Shown here piece after piece: positions 43,500 to 53,422 of a stretch of 64,000 nucleotides of DNA (its first letter is position 1; each line of letters starts with the position of its first letter). The stretch covers positions 124,001-188,000 of the forward strand of contig NZ_VELE01000003.1 of the NCBI RefSeq assembly GCF_007681555.1. The letters run 5' to 3'. Origin of the DNA: Kocuria salsicia (GTDB taxonomy: Bacteria > Actinomycetota > Actinomycetes > Actinomycetales > Micrococcaceae). Made by a program: the position numbers and the translations under genes. Below the pieces are notes generated by a model. It worked only from the letters and a program-made list of their open reading frames with translations. It was not told where the DNA came from and did no database searches.

Positions 43500-43985
43500 A
43501 TGACCGCAGCCCACCGCCACCACGACGGCAGCGACCAGCAGGAGTTCGGCGAGGAGGCTCCTCCCGTGGCCTCCCGACGCCGCGTGGTCGGCGCGGCGGG
43601 GCTCGCCGCCGTGGGCGCCGCGGCCCTGAGTGCGTGTGGTTCCGGATCCGGCGGCGGCTCGAACGCCGCGGAAGCTCCCGCGGCTCCGGCCACCCCCACG
43701 GACGTGGCCGCGACCGAGGACATCCCGGTCGGCACGGGTGTGAAGGTGGACAAGGACGGTGTCCAGGCCGTGGTCGCCCAGCCCACCAAGGGAACCTTCA
43801 CAGCGTTCTCCCCCGTGTGTCCGCACCAGGGCTGTCAGGTCAACCCGTCCGGGGATACCTACGTGTGCCCGTGCCACAGTTCCGTGTTCGACGTGCGCAG
43901 CGGTGACGTCACCGCGGGACCCGCCACCACCGGGCTGACGTCCTACCCGGTCTCGGTCCGCAACGGTCGAGTGGTGATCGGCTGA
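43500..43985 (+). CDS. Rieske 2Fe-2S domain protein with Tat and lipobox signal
   Basis: 161 aa. The N-terminus holds a twin-arginine run (SRRRVVGAAGLAAVGAAALS) ending in a lipobox LSAC, so it should be exported folded by Tat and lipid-anchored. The C-terminal Rieske domain has CPHQGC and CPCHSSVF, giving two Cys and two His ligands for a 2Fe-2S cluster. It resembles small actinobacterial Rieske proteins of unknown partner. The Shine-Dalgarno is GAGGAGGAG. It stands alone, not beside cytochrome bc1 genes. Confidence 0.9.
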   Translation: MTAAHRHHDGSDQQEFGEEAPPVASRRRVVGAAGLAAVGAAALSACGSGSGGGSNAAEAPAAPATPTDVAATEDIPVGTGVKVDKDGVQAVVAQPTKGTFTAFSPVCPHQGCQVNPSGDTYVCPCHSSVFDVRSGDVTAGPATTGLTSYPVSVRNGRVVIG

Positions 43986-43995
43986 GCGCCGCACC

Positions 43996-44075
43996 CCAGT
44001 CGTGGCGGCATGTCCCAGTCCTGGCGATGCACCCTGGTCCCGGGGCCGTGTCCTGGCCCGCCCTAGTCCTGGCGG
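43996..44075. repeat. Three degenerate copies of a 14-15-bp motif at the dxs 3' end
   Basis: CCCAGTCGTGGCGG (43996), CCCAGTCCTGGCGA (44014) and CCCTAGTCCTGGCGG (44061). The third copy encodes the end of Dxs on the minus strand (the codons for RRQD and the stop). The other two lie in the gap up to the Rieske stop. Confidence 0.45.
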
Positions 44076-46075
44076 CGCGTCTCGGCGGCCGTCCCGCGGG
44101 GCGCGGCAGCGGCGTCGTCGGCCACGGGGCGGGCGTAGGGCACCTTGGTGCCCAGCACGGACGCGAGAGTGTCCTGGGCAATCCGCTGGGCGGTGACGCC
44201 CGTGCGCTGCAGGATCTGGTCCCTGCTCGCGTGATCGAGGAACTCCGTGGGCAGGCCCACCTCGTTCAGGGCCGTGTCGACACCGCGGGCGCGCATCTTC
44301 TGACGGATCAGGGAACCAATGCCCCCGGAGCGCACACCGTCCTCGATGACCACCACGATCCTGTGTGCCGCCGCGGTGTCCACCACGGACTCGGCCACGG
44401 GGAGCACCCAGCGGGGATCGAGCACCGTGGAGGACACGCCGTGCGCCGCGAGCCGCTCGGAGACCTCCAGCGCCGTGGTGCACATGGCGCCCACACCCAC
44501 CAGAAGCACGTCCCGGTCGCGGCCGTCCGCCCCGGTGCCCTCCCCGTTGCGCGCCAGGACGTCCACGCCGTCGTCGAAGCGTTCGAGGGCGGGCAGGGGC
44601 TGGCCCACCGCGCCCTTCGGGTAGCGCACGACAGTGGGGGCATCGTCGACAGCCACCGCCTCTCGCAGCTCCTCAACCATCGTGGCCTCGTCCCGGGGTG
44701 CGGCCAGGTGCAGGCCGGGAACGATCTGCAGCAGCGCGAGATCCCACATGCCGTGGTGGCTGGGGCCGTCCGGGCCCGTGACGCCCGCGCGGTCCAGGAC
44801 CACGGTCACGCCGGCGCGGTGCAGCGCGACGTCCATGAGCAGCTGGTCGAAGCCGCGGTTGAGGAACGTGGCGTAGAGGCCCACCACCGGGTGCAGACCG
44901 CTGAAGGCCATGCCCGCGGCCATCGTCAGGGCGTGCTGCTCAGCAATCCCCACGTCCACCACGCGCTCGGGGTGCGCGGCCTGCATCTTCTGCAGGCCCA
45001 TGGGAATGAGCATGGCACCGGTGACGCCCACGACGTCCTCGCGCTCGTCCGCGATCCTCGCGATCTCGTCCCGGAAGACATGTGTCCAGGTGCGGGCGGT
45101 GGACGTGCCCTCGGGCTTGCCCGTGGCGGGGTCGATGATGGGCACGGAGTGGAACTGGTCGTTCTCGTCCAGGCGCGCGGGCAGGTAGCCGTGACCCTTC
45201 TCCGTGATGGCGTGGACGATCACCGGGCCGCCGTAGTTGCGGGCGTTGGTCAACGCCTGCTCCATGGCCTGCTGGTCGTGGCCGTCCACAGGACCCACGT
45301 ACTTCATGCCGAGGTCCTCGAAGATCCCCTGCTGGACCACTACGTCCTTGATGCCCTGCTTCATGCCGTGCAGCCCGCGGTAGACGGCCTGGCCCAGGTG
45401 CCCCGACCCCGAGAGCAGCTGCCGGGCCTTCTCGAGGGTCTGCTCGTAGCGGCGGTCCGTTCGCATCGCGTCCACGCCCTGCTGCACGCTGGCCTGCAGC
45501 TCCTTGAGGTGGTTCGCAAAACCGCCCACGGTCGGGGCGTAGGAGCGGCCGTTGTCGTTGACTACGATCACCACCTTGCGGTGGCGGTCGGAGGCGATGT
45601 TGTTGACCGCCTCCCACGCCATGCCACCGGTCAGGGCACCGTCGCCGATTACCGCCACGGCGTGTCTGTCCTGCTGTCCCGTGAGCGCGTACCCGCGGGA
45701 GATTCCGTCCGCCCAGGACAGGGACGACGACGCGTGGGAGGACTCCACGATGTCGTGCTGCGACTCGACCCGGGATGGATAGCCCGCCAGCCCGCCCTGC
45801 TGGCGCAGCGTGGAAAAGTCCTGGCGGCCCGTGAGCAGCTTGTGCACGTAGGACTGGTGCCCGGTGTCGAAGACGATCGAGTCCTTCGGAGAGGAGAACA
45901 CCCGGTGCACGGCCAGGGTGAGCTCGACAACGCCCAGGTTGGGTCCCAGGTGCCCGCCCGTCGCGGAGACGTGGGTGATCAGGAACGCCCGGATTTCCTC
46001 GGCCAGCTGCGCCATGGCCGCGGCGTCCAGGCCCTTCAGGTCCTCGGGTCCCTCGATGCTCTCCAGAAGCGTCAT
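44063..46075 (-). CDS. dxs: 1-deoxy-D-xylulose-5-phosphate synthase
   Basis: 670 aa, thiamine diphosphate-dependent enzyme making DXP from pyruvate and glyceraldehyde 3-phosphate, the first step of the MEP isoprenoid pathway. Diagnostics: ATGGHLGPNLGVVELT, the ThDP-binding GDGALTGGMAWEAVNN, and the transketolase pyrimidine domain with FIT-like AEQHALTMAAGMA. The C-terminal transketolase domain is complete. The Shine-Dalgarno is GGAGAG. Hairpins are absent at its 3' end. It supplies precursors for undecaprenol and polyprenols used by UppP and the mannose synthase. Confidence 0.96.
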   Translation of the reverse strand: MTLLESIEGPEDLKGLDAAAMAQLAEEIRAFLITHVSATGGHLGPNLGVVELTLAVHRVFSSPKDSIVFDTGHQSYVHKLLTGRQDFSTLRQQGGLAGYPSRVESQHDIVESSHASSSLSWADGISRGYALTGQQDRHAVAVIGDGALTGGMAWEAVNNIASDRHRKVVIVVNDNGRSYAPTVGGFANHLKELQASVQQGVDAMRTDRRYEQTLEKARQLLSGSGHLGQAVYRGLHGMKQGIKDVVVQQGIFEDLGMKYVGPVDGHDQQAMEQALTNARNYGGPVIVHAITEKGHGYLPARLDENDQFHSVPIIDPATGKPEGTSTARTWTHVFRDEIARIADEREDVVGVTGAMLIPMGLQKMQAAHPERVVDVGIAEQHALTMAAGMAFSGLHPVVGLYATFLNRGFDQLLMDVALHRAGVTVVLDRAGVTGPDGPSHHGMWDLALLQIVPGLHLAAPRDEATMVEELREAVAVDDAPTVVRYPKGAVGQPLPALERFDDGVDVLARNGEGTGADGRDRDVLLVGVGAMCTTALEVSERLAAHGVSSTVLDPRWVLPVAESVVDTAAAHRIVVVIEDGVRSGGIGSLIRQKMRARGVDTALNEVGLPTEFLDHASRDQILQRTGVTAQRIAQDTLASVLGTKVPYARPVADDAAAAPRGTAAETRRQD

Positions 46076-46208
46076 GGCCTGCTCTCCGTGGGTGTCTCGT
46101 GGTGCTCGGGCCCGGGGAACGGGCGAGCGGCCCGCCGGGGCTCACCCATGGGCCCGAAATGCTCCGTCCGATCCTACTCGCCCGCCCCGCGGGTGCGTGA
46201 ACGGGCAG

Positions 46209-46250
46209 ACGCCGCCGGCCGGTGACCTGAAGGTCACCGGCCGGCGGCGT
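46209..46250 (-). terminator. Strong hairpin downstream of acnA
   Basis: Perfect 20-bp stem (arm ACGCCGCCGGCCGGTGACCT) with a 2-nt centre, 18 bp after the acnA stop at 46268. It separates acnA from dxs on the minus strand. Confidence 0.75.
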
Positions 46251-46267
46251 TCTCGTGCTGGCAGCGC

Positions 46268-49075
46268 CTACTTGGCGATCTGACGCAGCACGTACTGCAG
46301 GATGCCGCCGTTGCGGTAGTAGTCGGCCTCACCCGGGGTGTCGATGCGCAGCACGGCGTCGAACTCCACGGTGGAGCCGTCCTCCTTCGCGGCGGTGACC
46401 TTCAGGGTCTTGGGGGTGGTGCCGTCGTTGAGGGCGGTCACCCCTTCGATCGAGAAGGTTTCTGTGCCGTCCAGGCCCAGCGAGTCGGCGGACTCGCCCT
46501 CGGGGAACTGCAGGGGCAGCACGCCCATGCCGATCAGGTTGGAGCGGTGGATGCGCTCGTAGGACTGCGCGATCACCGCGCGGACGCCGAGCAGCGAGGT
46601 GCCCTTTGCCGCCCAGTCGCGCGAGGAGCCGGAACCGTACTCCTTGCCGCCGAGCACCACCAGAGGCACGCCGGCCTCCTGGTAGTTCATCGCGGCGTCG
46701 TACACTGCGGCCTGGGGGCCGCCGTCCTGGGTGAAGTCGCGGGTGAAGCCGCCCTCCACGCCGTCCAGGAGCTGGTTCTTGATGCGGATGTTCGCAAACG
46801 TGCCGCGGATCATGACCTCGTGGTTGCCACGGCGGGAGCCGTAGGAGTTGAAGTCCTTGCGCGCCACGCCGTGCTCGATCAGGTAGCGGCCCGCGGGGGT
46901 GTCGCTCTTGAACGAACCGGCCGGGGAGATGTGGTCCGTGGTCACGGAGTCGCCCAGCTTGAGCAGCACGCGCGCACCCTCGATGTCCTTCACCGGGGTG
47001 GGCTCCATGCTCATGCCCTCGAAGTACGGTGGCTTGCGCACGTAGGTGGACTCGGGATCCCACTGGAACACGTCACCCGTGGGGGTGTCGAGGTTCCGCC
47101 AGCGTTCGTCGCCGTCGAAGATCGTGCTGTACTCGCGGTCGAACATCTCCGTGTCGATCGAGGCGTCGATGATCTTCTGGACCTCGGTGGGGTCCGGCCA
47201 GATGTCCTTGAGGAACACGTCCTTGCCATCCGCGTCCTGTCCCAGGGGCTCCTTCTCGAAGTCGAAGTCCATGGTCCCGGCCAGGGCGTAGGCGATGACC
47301 AGCGGCGGGGACGCCAGGTAGTTCATCTTCACGTCCGGGTTGATGCGGCCCTCGAAGTTGCGGTTGCCGGAGAGCACCGACGTGACCGAGAGGTCGTTGT
47401 CCTGGATGGCCTGGGAAATCTCGGACTCGAGCGGACCCGAGTTGCCGATGCACGTGGTGCAGCCGTAGCCCACGATGTAGAAGCCCAGCTCCTCCAGAGC
47501 GGGAACCAGACCGGACTTCTCGTAGTACTCGGTGACCACGCGGGAGCCGGGGGCGATCGAGGTCTTGACCCACGGCTTGGCCTTCAGACCCTTCTCCGTG
47601 GCGTTGCGCGCCAGCACGGCCGCCGCCATCATCACGGAGGGGTTGGAGGTGTTGGTGCACGAGGTGATCGAGGCGATCGACACGGCACCGTGGTCCAGCT
47701 CGAACTCGCGGCCGTCCGGCATGGACACGGGCACCGGGTTCTCCACGCGCTCGCGCAGCTGCTCGGCGGTGGTGGAACGGGGCTCGTGCTCCGGATCCTG
47801 CTCCTCCGAGGCGTCGTGCGAGGGGGCGTCCGAGGCCGGGAAGGACTCCACCACGTTGGCGTCCACCTCCACGTTCTCGTCCCGCACCACGTAGTTCACG
47901 AGGTCTTCGCGGAACTGCTCCTTGGAGCGGGTCAACTCAATGCGGTCCTGGGGGCGCTTCGGGCCGGAGATGGAGGGCACCACGGTGGAGAGGTCCAGCT
48001 CCAGGTACTCGGAGTAGCTGACCTCCTTGGCGGGGTCGTACCACATGCCCTGCTCCTTGGTGTACGCCTCGATCAAGGCGATCTGCTCCTCGGAGCGGCC
48101 CGTGAGCTCGAGGTAGTCAAGGGTGACCTGATCGATCGGGAAGATCGCGGCCGTGGAGCCGAACTCCGGGGACATGTTGCCGATCGTGGCGCGGTTGGCC
48201 AGCGGCACGGCCGCGACGCCCTCGCCGTAGAACTCCACGAACTTGCCCACCACACCGTGCTCGCGCAGCATCTCGGTGATCGTCAGCACCACGTCTGTGG
48301 CGGTGGCCCCCGCGGGAATCTCGCCGGTCAGCTTGAAGCCCACCACGCGCGGGATCAGCATGGAGATGGGCTGGCCCAGCATGGCCGCCTCGGCCTCGAT
48401 GCCGCCCACCCCCCAGCCGAGCACACCGATGCCGTTCTCCATGGTGGTGTGGGAGTCGGTGCCCACGCAGGTGTCCGGGTACGCGCGCACGGTACCGTCC
48501 ACCTCACGGGTCATCACCACGCGCGCCAGGTTCTCGATGTTGACCTGGTGCACGATGCCCATTCCGGGCGGCACCACCTTGAAGTCGTTGAACGCGGTCT
48601 GGCCCCAGCGAAGGAACTGGTAGCGCTCACCGTTGCGCTCGTACTCGATGTCCATGTTGCGCTCGATCGCATCTGCGGAGCCGAACGCGTCGATCTGCAC
48701 GGAGTGGTCGATGACCAGCTCGGCAGGTGCCAGCGGGTTCACGCGGGAGGCGTCGCCGCCGAGGTCCGCGACGGCCTCGCGCATGGTGGCGAGGTCGACG
48801 ATGCAGGGCACACCGGTGAAGTCCTGCATGATCACGCGACCAGGGGTGAACTGGATCTCCGTGTCAGGCTGGGCGTTGGGGTCCCAGTTGCCGAGCGCCT
48901 CGATGTGCTTGCTCGTGACGTTCGCACCGTCCTCGGTGCGCAGCAGGTTCTCGAGCAGGACCTTCAGGCTGTAGGGGAGCTTCTGTGCTCCCTCCACGGC
49001 GTTCAGTCGGAAAATTTCGTAGTCGGTGCCCTTGACGTTCAGTACGCCCTTGGCTCCAAAGCTGTCCACAGTCAT
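46268..49075 (-). CDS. acnA: Aconitate hydratase AcnA
   Basis: 935 aa. Fe-S enzyme interconverting citrate and isocitrate in the TCA cycle. The IRP/AcnA type is indicated by length and by [16 protein letters not shown] at the start. The 4Fe-4S ligand cysteines lie in [14 protein letters not shown] and [11 protein letters not shown]. The swivel domain at the C-terminus has [13 protein letters not shown]. It carries an acidic insert near residues 410-455 ([17 protein letters not shown]). The ATG at 49075 is preceded by GAGGAG at 10 nt. Confidence 0.95.
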   Translation of the reverse strand: MTVDSFGAKGVLNVKGTDYEIFRLNAVEGAQKLPYSLKVLLENLLRTEDGANVTSKHIEALGNWDPNAQPDTEIQFTPGRVIMQDFTGVPCIVDLATMREAVADLGGDASRVNPLAPAELVIDHSVQIDAFGSADAIERNMDIEYERNGERYQFLRWGQTAFNDFKVVPPGMGIVHQVNIENLARVVMTREVDGTVRAYPDTCVGTDSHTTMENGIGVLGWGVGGIEAEAAMLGQPISMLIPRVVGFKLTGEIPAGATATDVVLTITEMLREHGVVGKFVEFYGEGVAAVPLANRATIGNMSPEFGSTAAIFPIDQVTLDYLELTGRSEEQIALIEAYTKEQGMWYDPAKEVSYSEYLELDLSTVVPSISGPKRPQDRIELTRSKEQFREDLVNYVVRDENVEVDANVVESFPASDAPSHDASEEQDPEHEPRSTTAEQLRERVENPVPVSMPDGREFELDHGAVSIASITSCTNTSNPSVMMAAAVLARNATEKGLKAKPWVKTSIAPGSRVVTEYYEKSGLVPALEELGFYIVGYGCTTCIGNSGPLESEISQAIQDNDLSVTSVLSGNRNFEGRINPDVKMNYLASPPLVIAYALAGTMDFDFEKEPLGQDADGKDVFLKDIWPDPTEVQKIIDASIDTEMFDREYSTIFDGDERWRNLDTPTGDVFQWDPESTYVRKPPYFEGMSMEPTPVKDIEGARVLLKLGDSVTTDHISPAGSFKSDTPAGRYLIEHGVARKDFNSYGSRRGNHEVMIRGTFANIRIKNQLLDGVEGGFTRDFTQDGGPQAAVYDAAMNYQEAGVPLVVLGGKEYGSGSSRDWAAKGTSLLGVRAVIAQSYERIHRSNLIGMGVLPLQFPEGESADSLGLDGTETFSIEGVTALNDGTTPKTLKVTAAKEDGSTVEFDAVLRIDTPGEADYYRNGGILQYVLRQIAK

Positions 49076-49249
49076 GGTGTGGAACTCCTCTCGCCACCGT
49101 TGGTTTCGTTCGAGGCCCACGGCACACCACGGTGCACCGCACGCGAGGAACGGTCCCTGCCAGTGTAGCCCGTGCGGCACCGCCGACACCGCCAGCGCGG
49201 CGCGTGCCGCGGATGCTAGATGTACGCGGGTTCACACCGCGGGCGGAGT

Positions 49250-50668
49250 TCAGCCGTCGCGGCGCAGCAGCGCCACGGCCTCCACGTGGTGCGTGTTGGG
49301 ATAGAGGTCGAAGGCCTCCACCCCGTCCACGCGCCAGCCCCGGCGGCGCAGCCTGCCGAGGTCCCGACCCAGCGCGGCAGGGTCGCACGCCACGTAGACG
49401 ATGCGCCGCGGGGCGGCGTGGTCCACCGCGGCGAGCACGTCCTTGGCGGCACCGGCCCGCGGCGGGTCCATGATGACCACGTCCGGCCGCGCGGGTGCCG
49501 GCCCACCGGGGCGCATCGACATCGCACGCCCGCGCCCGCGCCGCTGCCCGCCGCGGCCCTGGGAGCCACGCCCGGTGAGCACCCGGGCGACGTCGCCTCG
49601 CACCGTGTTCACGTGCGGCGCGTCCGCAAGGTTGCGGGCGGCGTCGGCGGAGGTTACCGGGGAGCCCTCGACGGCGAGCACGCTGCCCGTCTCCCCCACG
49701 GCCCGCGCGGCCACCGCCGTGAACAGTCCCGCGCCGCTGTAGAGGTCCCACACCGCATCCCCCGGGGCGAGCTGTGCGGCGTCGAGGACCGCGCGCACGA
49801 GCGTGGTCGGGGCCTGCCGGTGGATCTGCCAGAAGCCCGTGGGGCTCACCTGCCACGAGAACTCCCCGCCGGCCTCCGGCACGCTGAGGGTTTCCACGCT
49901 GTGACCCGCACCGGTCCACACGCCTACGTCGCGGTGGTCGGCCGTGCGCGCGGTGACGGCCACCCCGTGCTGCTCGCCCCACGGAGCCAGCTGGGCCCGC
50001 AGCGCGTCGATCTGCTCCTGAGCGGCGTCCCCGTGCAAGCTCACGTGCAGCAACGGCCCGCTGCCGGATGGTGCGGCCACGTCCACGCGCTCGGCGCCCT
50101 CGTAGCGCAGGTCCCACGGTGCGAGCGCCCGCAGAGCGTCCGTGGCCAGGGGCATGTCAGTGACGGGAACGAGCTCGCCGCTGCGGTGCGGGTGCATGCC
50201 GGGCGAGCCGTCCGGGGCCACGTCCAGGTGCAGGCGGGTGCGCCAGCCGGTGCCGTCGGGGGTCTCCCCCGCCACGGCCCGCACGTGCCCGTCCCACTCG
50301 AGTCCGGCGAGGTGCGAGAGCTGCTCGGCGACCACGCTCGTCTTCAGCGCACGCTGCGTGGCCAGGTCCGCGTGGCCGAACTCGGCCCCGCCCAACGGGC
50401 TGGTGCCCGCGGCGGCTGCCAGCACGGCGTCGGCCTGGGACCACACGTGGGTGTCGCGGCGCCCGGGGACGGGTTCCAGAACCTCGACGACGTCCCCGCG
50501 CCAGAAGGAGGCGGCGGGCTCGTGGTCCGTGAGGCGCACGCGGACCAGTTCACCGGGCAGGCCGTGGCGGACGAAGACCACGCGGCCCTCGTCCGTGCGC
50601 GCCACCACGTGCCCGCCGTGGGCGACGGCGCCGAGGCGCAGCACGAGGGGGGCGGGAGCGTCGGTCAT
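49250..50668 (-). CDS. TrmA/RlmD family class I SAM-dependent RNA methyltransferase
   Basis: 472 aa. RNA uracil-C5 methyltransferase family. The N-terminal region (about 10-70) is a TRAM-like OB domain (GAVAHGGHVVARTDEGRVVF, RHGLPGELV). The catalytic domain has DLYSGAGLFTAVAA for SAM, VVIMDPPRAG and VYVACDPAALGRDL with the catalytic Cys. It differs from E. coli RlmD by lacking the 4-Cys Fe-S cluster of the N-terminus. An Arg/Gly-rich loop (about residue 375) is inserted. Its start overlaps the APC permease stop by four bases. Confidence 0.9.
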   Translation of the reverse strand: MTDAPAPLVLRLGAVAHGGHVVARTDEGRVVFVRHGLPGELVRVRLTDHEPAASFWRGDVVEVLEPVPGRRDTHVWSQADAVLAAAAGTSPLGGAEFGHADLATQRALKTSVVAEQLSHLAGLEWDGHVRAVAGETPDGTGWRTRLHLDVAPDGSPGMHPHRSGELVPVTDMPLATDALRALAPWDLRYEGAERVDVAAPSGSGPLLHVSLHGDAAQEQIDALRAQLAPWGEQHGVAVTARTADHRDVGVWTGAGHSVETLSVPEAGGEFSWQVSPTGFWQIHRQAPTTLVRAVLDAAQLAPGDAVWDLYSGAGLFTAVAARAVGETGSVLAVEGSPVTSADAARNLADAPHVNTVRGDVARVLTGRGSQGRGGQRRGRGRAMSMRPGGPAPARPDVVIMDPPRAGAAKDVLAAVDHAAPRRIVYVACDPAALGRDLGRLRRRGWRVDGVEAFDLYPNTHHVEAVALLRRDG

Positions 50669-52638
50669 CTGCTGTTCTCCGTGAGTTGAAGTTCGCGCAC
50701 CGATTCGAGGTGCCAGGGCACGGAGGCGATCATGACTCCGCGTTCGTAGTGCAGCCGGGTCCGCAGCGGACGGATGGCCTGGTTGTGCAGGAAGCGTTCC
50801 CAGCCGCGGCCCACCACGTACTCGGGCAGGTACACGATCACGAGGTCACGCGGGGACTTGCGCCGGATGCCCCGGATGTGGGCGATCACCGGGCCCACGG
50901 TGTCGCGGTACGGGGAGGCGAGCACGGTGATGGGCACGGGGATCTCGAGGGACTCCCACTGGCCCACGATCTGCGCGGTGCGGGAGCGGTCCGTGTCCAC
51001 CACCACGGCCTCGAGGCTCGAGGGCCGGGACGCGCGCGCGTAGCTCAGGGCGCGCACTACCGGCTTGCGCACGGAGGTGACCACAATGATCGAGTGCACG
51101 CGCGAGGGCAGGGCGCGGATGGGGGTGTCCGGGCCGACCTCCAGCTCGGCGTCCACCGCGCGGTAGTGGTGGGCGATGGCGCGCATGAAGACCGTGGTCA
51201 GGGCGATCGCCCCGATCGTCAGCCACGCGCCCTGCGCGAGCTTGGTCACCAGCACCACCACGAAGACAGCGGCGCAAGCGACGAGCGCGACTACCGCGAC
51301 GGTCAGCCGCAGCGCGAACTCGCGGTGAATGACCTCCACCGTGCGCAGCCGGCGCCCGCGCAGCCAGTGCCGCACCATGCCGGCCTGCGTGAGGGTGAAG
51401 GCGAAGAACGCACCCACCACGTAGAGCTGGATCAGGGCGTTGACGTTGGCCCCGAAGACCAGGGTGAACGCGGCAGCCACGACGGAGAGCAGGATGATCC
51501 CGTTGGTGAATGCGAACCGGTCCCCGCGGCTCTGCAGCTGGCGGGGCAGCAGGGCGGCGGAGGCCAGCCGGGAGGCCAGCACGGGGAAACCCGAGTAGGC
51601 GGTGTTCGCGGCCATGAACAGCACGCCCACTGTCACGAGCACGAGCACCACGAACCACAGCGAGTCCACGCCCGCAACCGCCTGCGCGATCTGGCCGAGG
51701 ATCGGCACCTGGTAGAAGTCCCCGCTCGGCGTGTGGCCGTGGATCAGCAACTGCCGCGCGGGGTCCATCACGACCACCGCGCCGGTGCGCCACGTCAGGT
51801 ACATCACGCCCAGCAGCAGGGCCGCGGACAGTGCCCCCAGCACCGCAAGGGTCCGGGCGGCGTTGCGCGCCTTGGGCTTGCGGAAGTAGGGCACGGAGTG
51901 GGTGATCGTCTCCACACCGGTCACGGCCACCGCGCCGGAGGAGAAAGCGCGCAACACCAGCATGGCTCCGGCCAGGCCCGTCAACCCGGCGTCCGCGCCG
52001 GTGGCGGGCAGCACGTCGTAGCCCGCCGACGGCGCGGGGTCCAGCGTTCCGGCCACGTCCTGGACCACGCCGGCCACGACCAGCACGAGCACCACGGCCA
52101 CGAAAGCATACGTGGGCACGGACGAGGCGCGTCCCATGAACTTGAGCCCGCGCAGGTTCAGCAGTCCCACCAGCGCGATCCCGCCGACGGCCACGGCCGT
52201 CTGGTGGCCCACGAGCCACGGCACTGCCGCGGCCAGGTACTGTGCGGCGGCCGCCATGGACACGGCCACCACGAGCGTGTAGTCCACCATCAACGCTGCA
52301 CCCACGGCTGCCCCGGCCGGGCGCCCCAGGTTCTTGGACGCGATCTCGAAGTCCGCACCGCCCGAGGGGTAGGCCTGCACGTTCTGGCGGTACGCGGTGA
52401 TGACCACTGCGAGCACCACCAGCACCACGAGCCCCACCCACGGCGAGACCGCAATCGCGGCGCTGCCGGCGAGCGCGAGGGTCAGGACGATCTCGTCCGG
52501 TGCGTACGCCACGGAGGACAGCGCGTCCGAGGCGAACACGGGCAGGGCCGTGCCCTTGGAGAGCACCGTGCCCGCGGCGCGCTCGTTGTGGATCGGCTTG
52601 CCCACCAGCGCGCGGCGGACGAATTGGGACACATACAC
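50665..52638 (-). CDS. APC family amino acid/polyamine or cation permease
   Basis: 657 aa. Twelve membrane helices (about 45-460) of the APC superfamily, with GTALPVFASDALSSVAYAPDEI early in the transporter and GADFEIASKNLGRP. A soluble C-terminal domain of about 150 residues follows (VHSIIVVTSVRKPVVRALSYA), resembling a regulatory universal-stress-like or potassium-uptake domain. Substrate is unknown, but divergence from CeoB/CeoC suggests a link to ion transport. The GTG 52638 is preferred (TAGCGT 8 nt upstream). The next downstream gene is the overlapping methyltransferase. Confidence 0.85.
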   Translation of the reverse strand: MYVSQFVRRALVGKPIHNERAAGTVLSKGTALPVFASDALSSVAYAPDEIVLTLALAGSAAIAVSPWVGLVVLVVLAVVITAYRQNVQAYPSGGADFEIASKNLGRPAGAAVGAALMVDYTLVVAVSMAAAAQYLAAAVPWLVGHQTAVAVGGIALVGLLNLRGLKFMGRASSVPTYAFVAVVLVLVVAGVVQDVAGTLDPAPSAGYDVLPATGADAGLTGLAGAMLVLRAFSSGAVAVTGVETITHSVPYFRKPKARNAARTLAVLGALSAALLLGVMYLTWRTGAVVVMDPARQLLIHGHTPSGDFYQVPILGQIAQAVAGVDSLWFVVLVLVTVGVLFMAANTAYSGFPVLASRLASAALLPRQLQSRGDRFAFTNGIILLSVVAAAFTLVFGANVNALIQLYVVGAFFAFTLTQAGMVRHWLRGRRLRTVEVIHREFALRLTVAVVALVACAAVFVVVLVTKLAQGAWLTIGAIALTTVFMRAIAHHYRAVDAELEVGPDTPIRALPSRVHSIIVVTSVRKPVVRALSYARASRPSSLEAVVVDTDRSRTAQIVGQWESLEIPVPITVLASPYRDTVGPVIAHIRGIRRKSPRDLVIVYLPEYVVGRGWERFLHNQAIRPLRTRLHYERGVMIASVPWHLESVRELQLTENSR

Positions 52639-52646
52639 GAAGGAAC

Positions 52647-52652
52647 ACGCTA
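52647..52652 (-). promoter_or_regulatory. -10 hexamer of the APC permease-methyltransferase operon
   Basis: TAGCGT on the minus strand, 8 nt before the GTG at 52638. It lies about 40 bp from the divergent ceoB -10, so the two promoters share a short control region. Confidence 0.5.
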
Positions 52653-52689
52653 GTCCCTCGGCCGGGCCTTGTCCCGCGCCGCGGCGTCC

Positions 52690-52695
52690 TATGCT
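52690..52695 (+). promoter_or_regulatory. -10 hexamer of a leaderless ceoB transcript
   Basis: TATGCT followed by 7 nt and the ATG at 52703. There is no Shine-Dalgarno. Confidence 0.6.
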
Positions 52696-52702
52696 GTGCC
52701 CC

Positions 52703-53422
52703 ATGGCGCATTTCGTGATCATGGGTGTGGGCCGGGTGGGTATCACCCTGGCGCACGCCCTTGAGGACTCAGGACACACCGTGGCGGTGATCGACCAGGA
52801 CGACCGCGCGTTCCGCAAGCTGCGCCCCTCGTTCAGTGGCAAGAAGATCACGGGCCACGGCTTCGACCGGGACGTGCTGCGCCGCGCCGGGATCAGGGAC
52901 GCATACGCGTTCGCGGCGGTCTCCAGCGGGGACAACTCCAACATCATCGCCGCGCGCGTGGCCCGGGAGACCTTCAAGGTCAAGCACGTGGTGGCGCGGA
53001 TCTACGACCCCACGCGCGCCGAGTTCTACCAGCGCATGGGGATCCCCACCGTGGCCTCCGTGCGGTGGAGCGCGGACCAGGTGCTGCGCCGGATCCTGCC
53101 CGAGCACGCCATCACCGGGGACTTCCGCGAGGCCTCCGGGCGGCTGCAGCTCGGCGAGCTGCCGCTGGACGACTCCTGGTCCGGGCTGCACCTGGACCGC
53201 ATCGAGGAGGCCGCCGGGGTCCGGGTCGCCTTCGTCACACGCTTCGGGGAGGGCATCCTGCCCGCGAGCGACACCAGCTACCAGCAGGGGGACATCGTGC
53301 ACGCCATGATGCGCGTCGAGGACGTCGAACAGGTCGCCCGCGTGCTTTCGCGCCCGCCGTCGGACGAGGTCATGGAGGCCGTGGCACTCGCCGCCACGGA
53401 GCAGTCACGGGGGCGGCGCTGA
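52703..53422 (+). CDS. ceoB: TrkA-family potassium uptake protein CeoB
   Basis: 239 aa. Cytosolic regulatory subunit of Trk/Ktr-type potassium channels. RCK_N domain (about 3-130) with the Rossmann nucleotide loop MGVGRVGITLAHALED and an acidic residue at the end of strand 2 (VIDQDD). An RCK_C domain follows (about 145-220). The gene is named after the paired ceoB/ceoC of Mycobacterium. It is leaderless. The stop overlaps the ceoC start by one base (TGATG), so they are coupled. Confidence 0.92.
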   Translation: MAHFVIMGVGRVGITLAHALEDSGHTVAVIDQDDRAFRKLRPSFSGKKITGHGFDRDVLRRAGIRDAYAFAAVSSGDNSNIIAARVARETFKVKHVVARIYDPTRAEFYQRMGIPTVASVRWSADQVLRRILPEHAITGDFREASGRLQLGELPLDDSWSGLHLDRIEEAAGVRVAFVTRFGEGILPASDTSYQQGDIVHAMMRVEDVEQVARVLSRPPSDEVMEAVALAATEQSRGRR

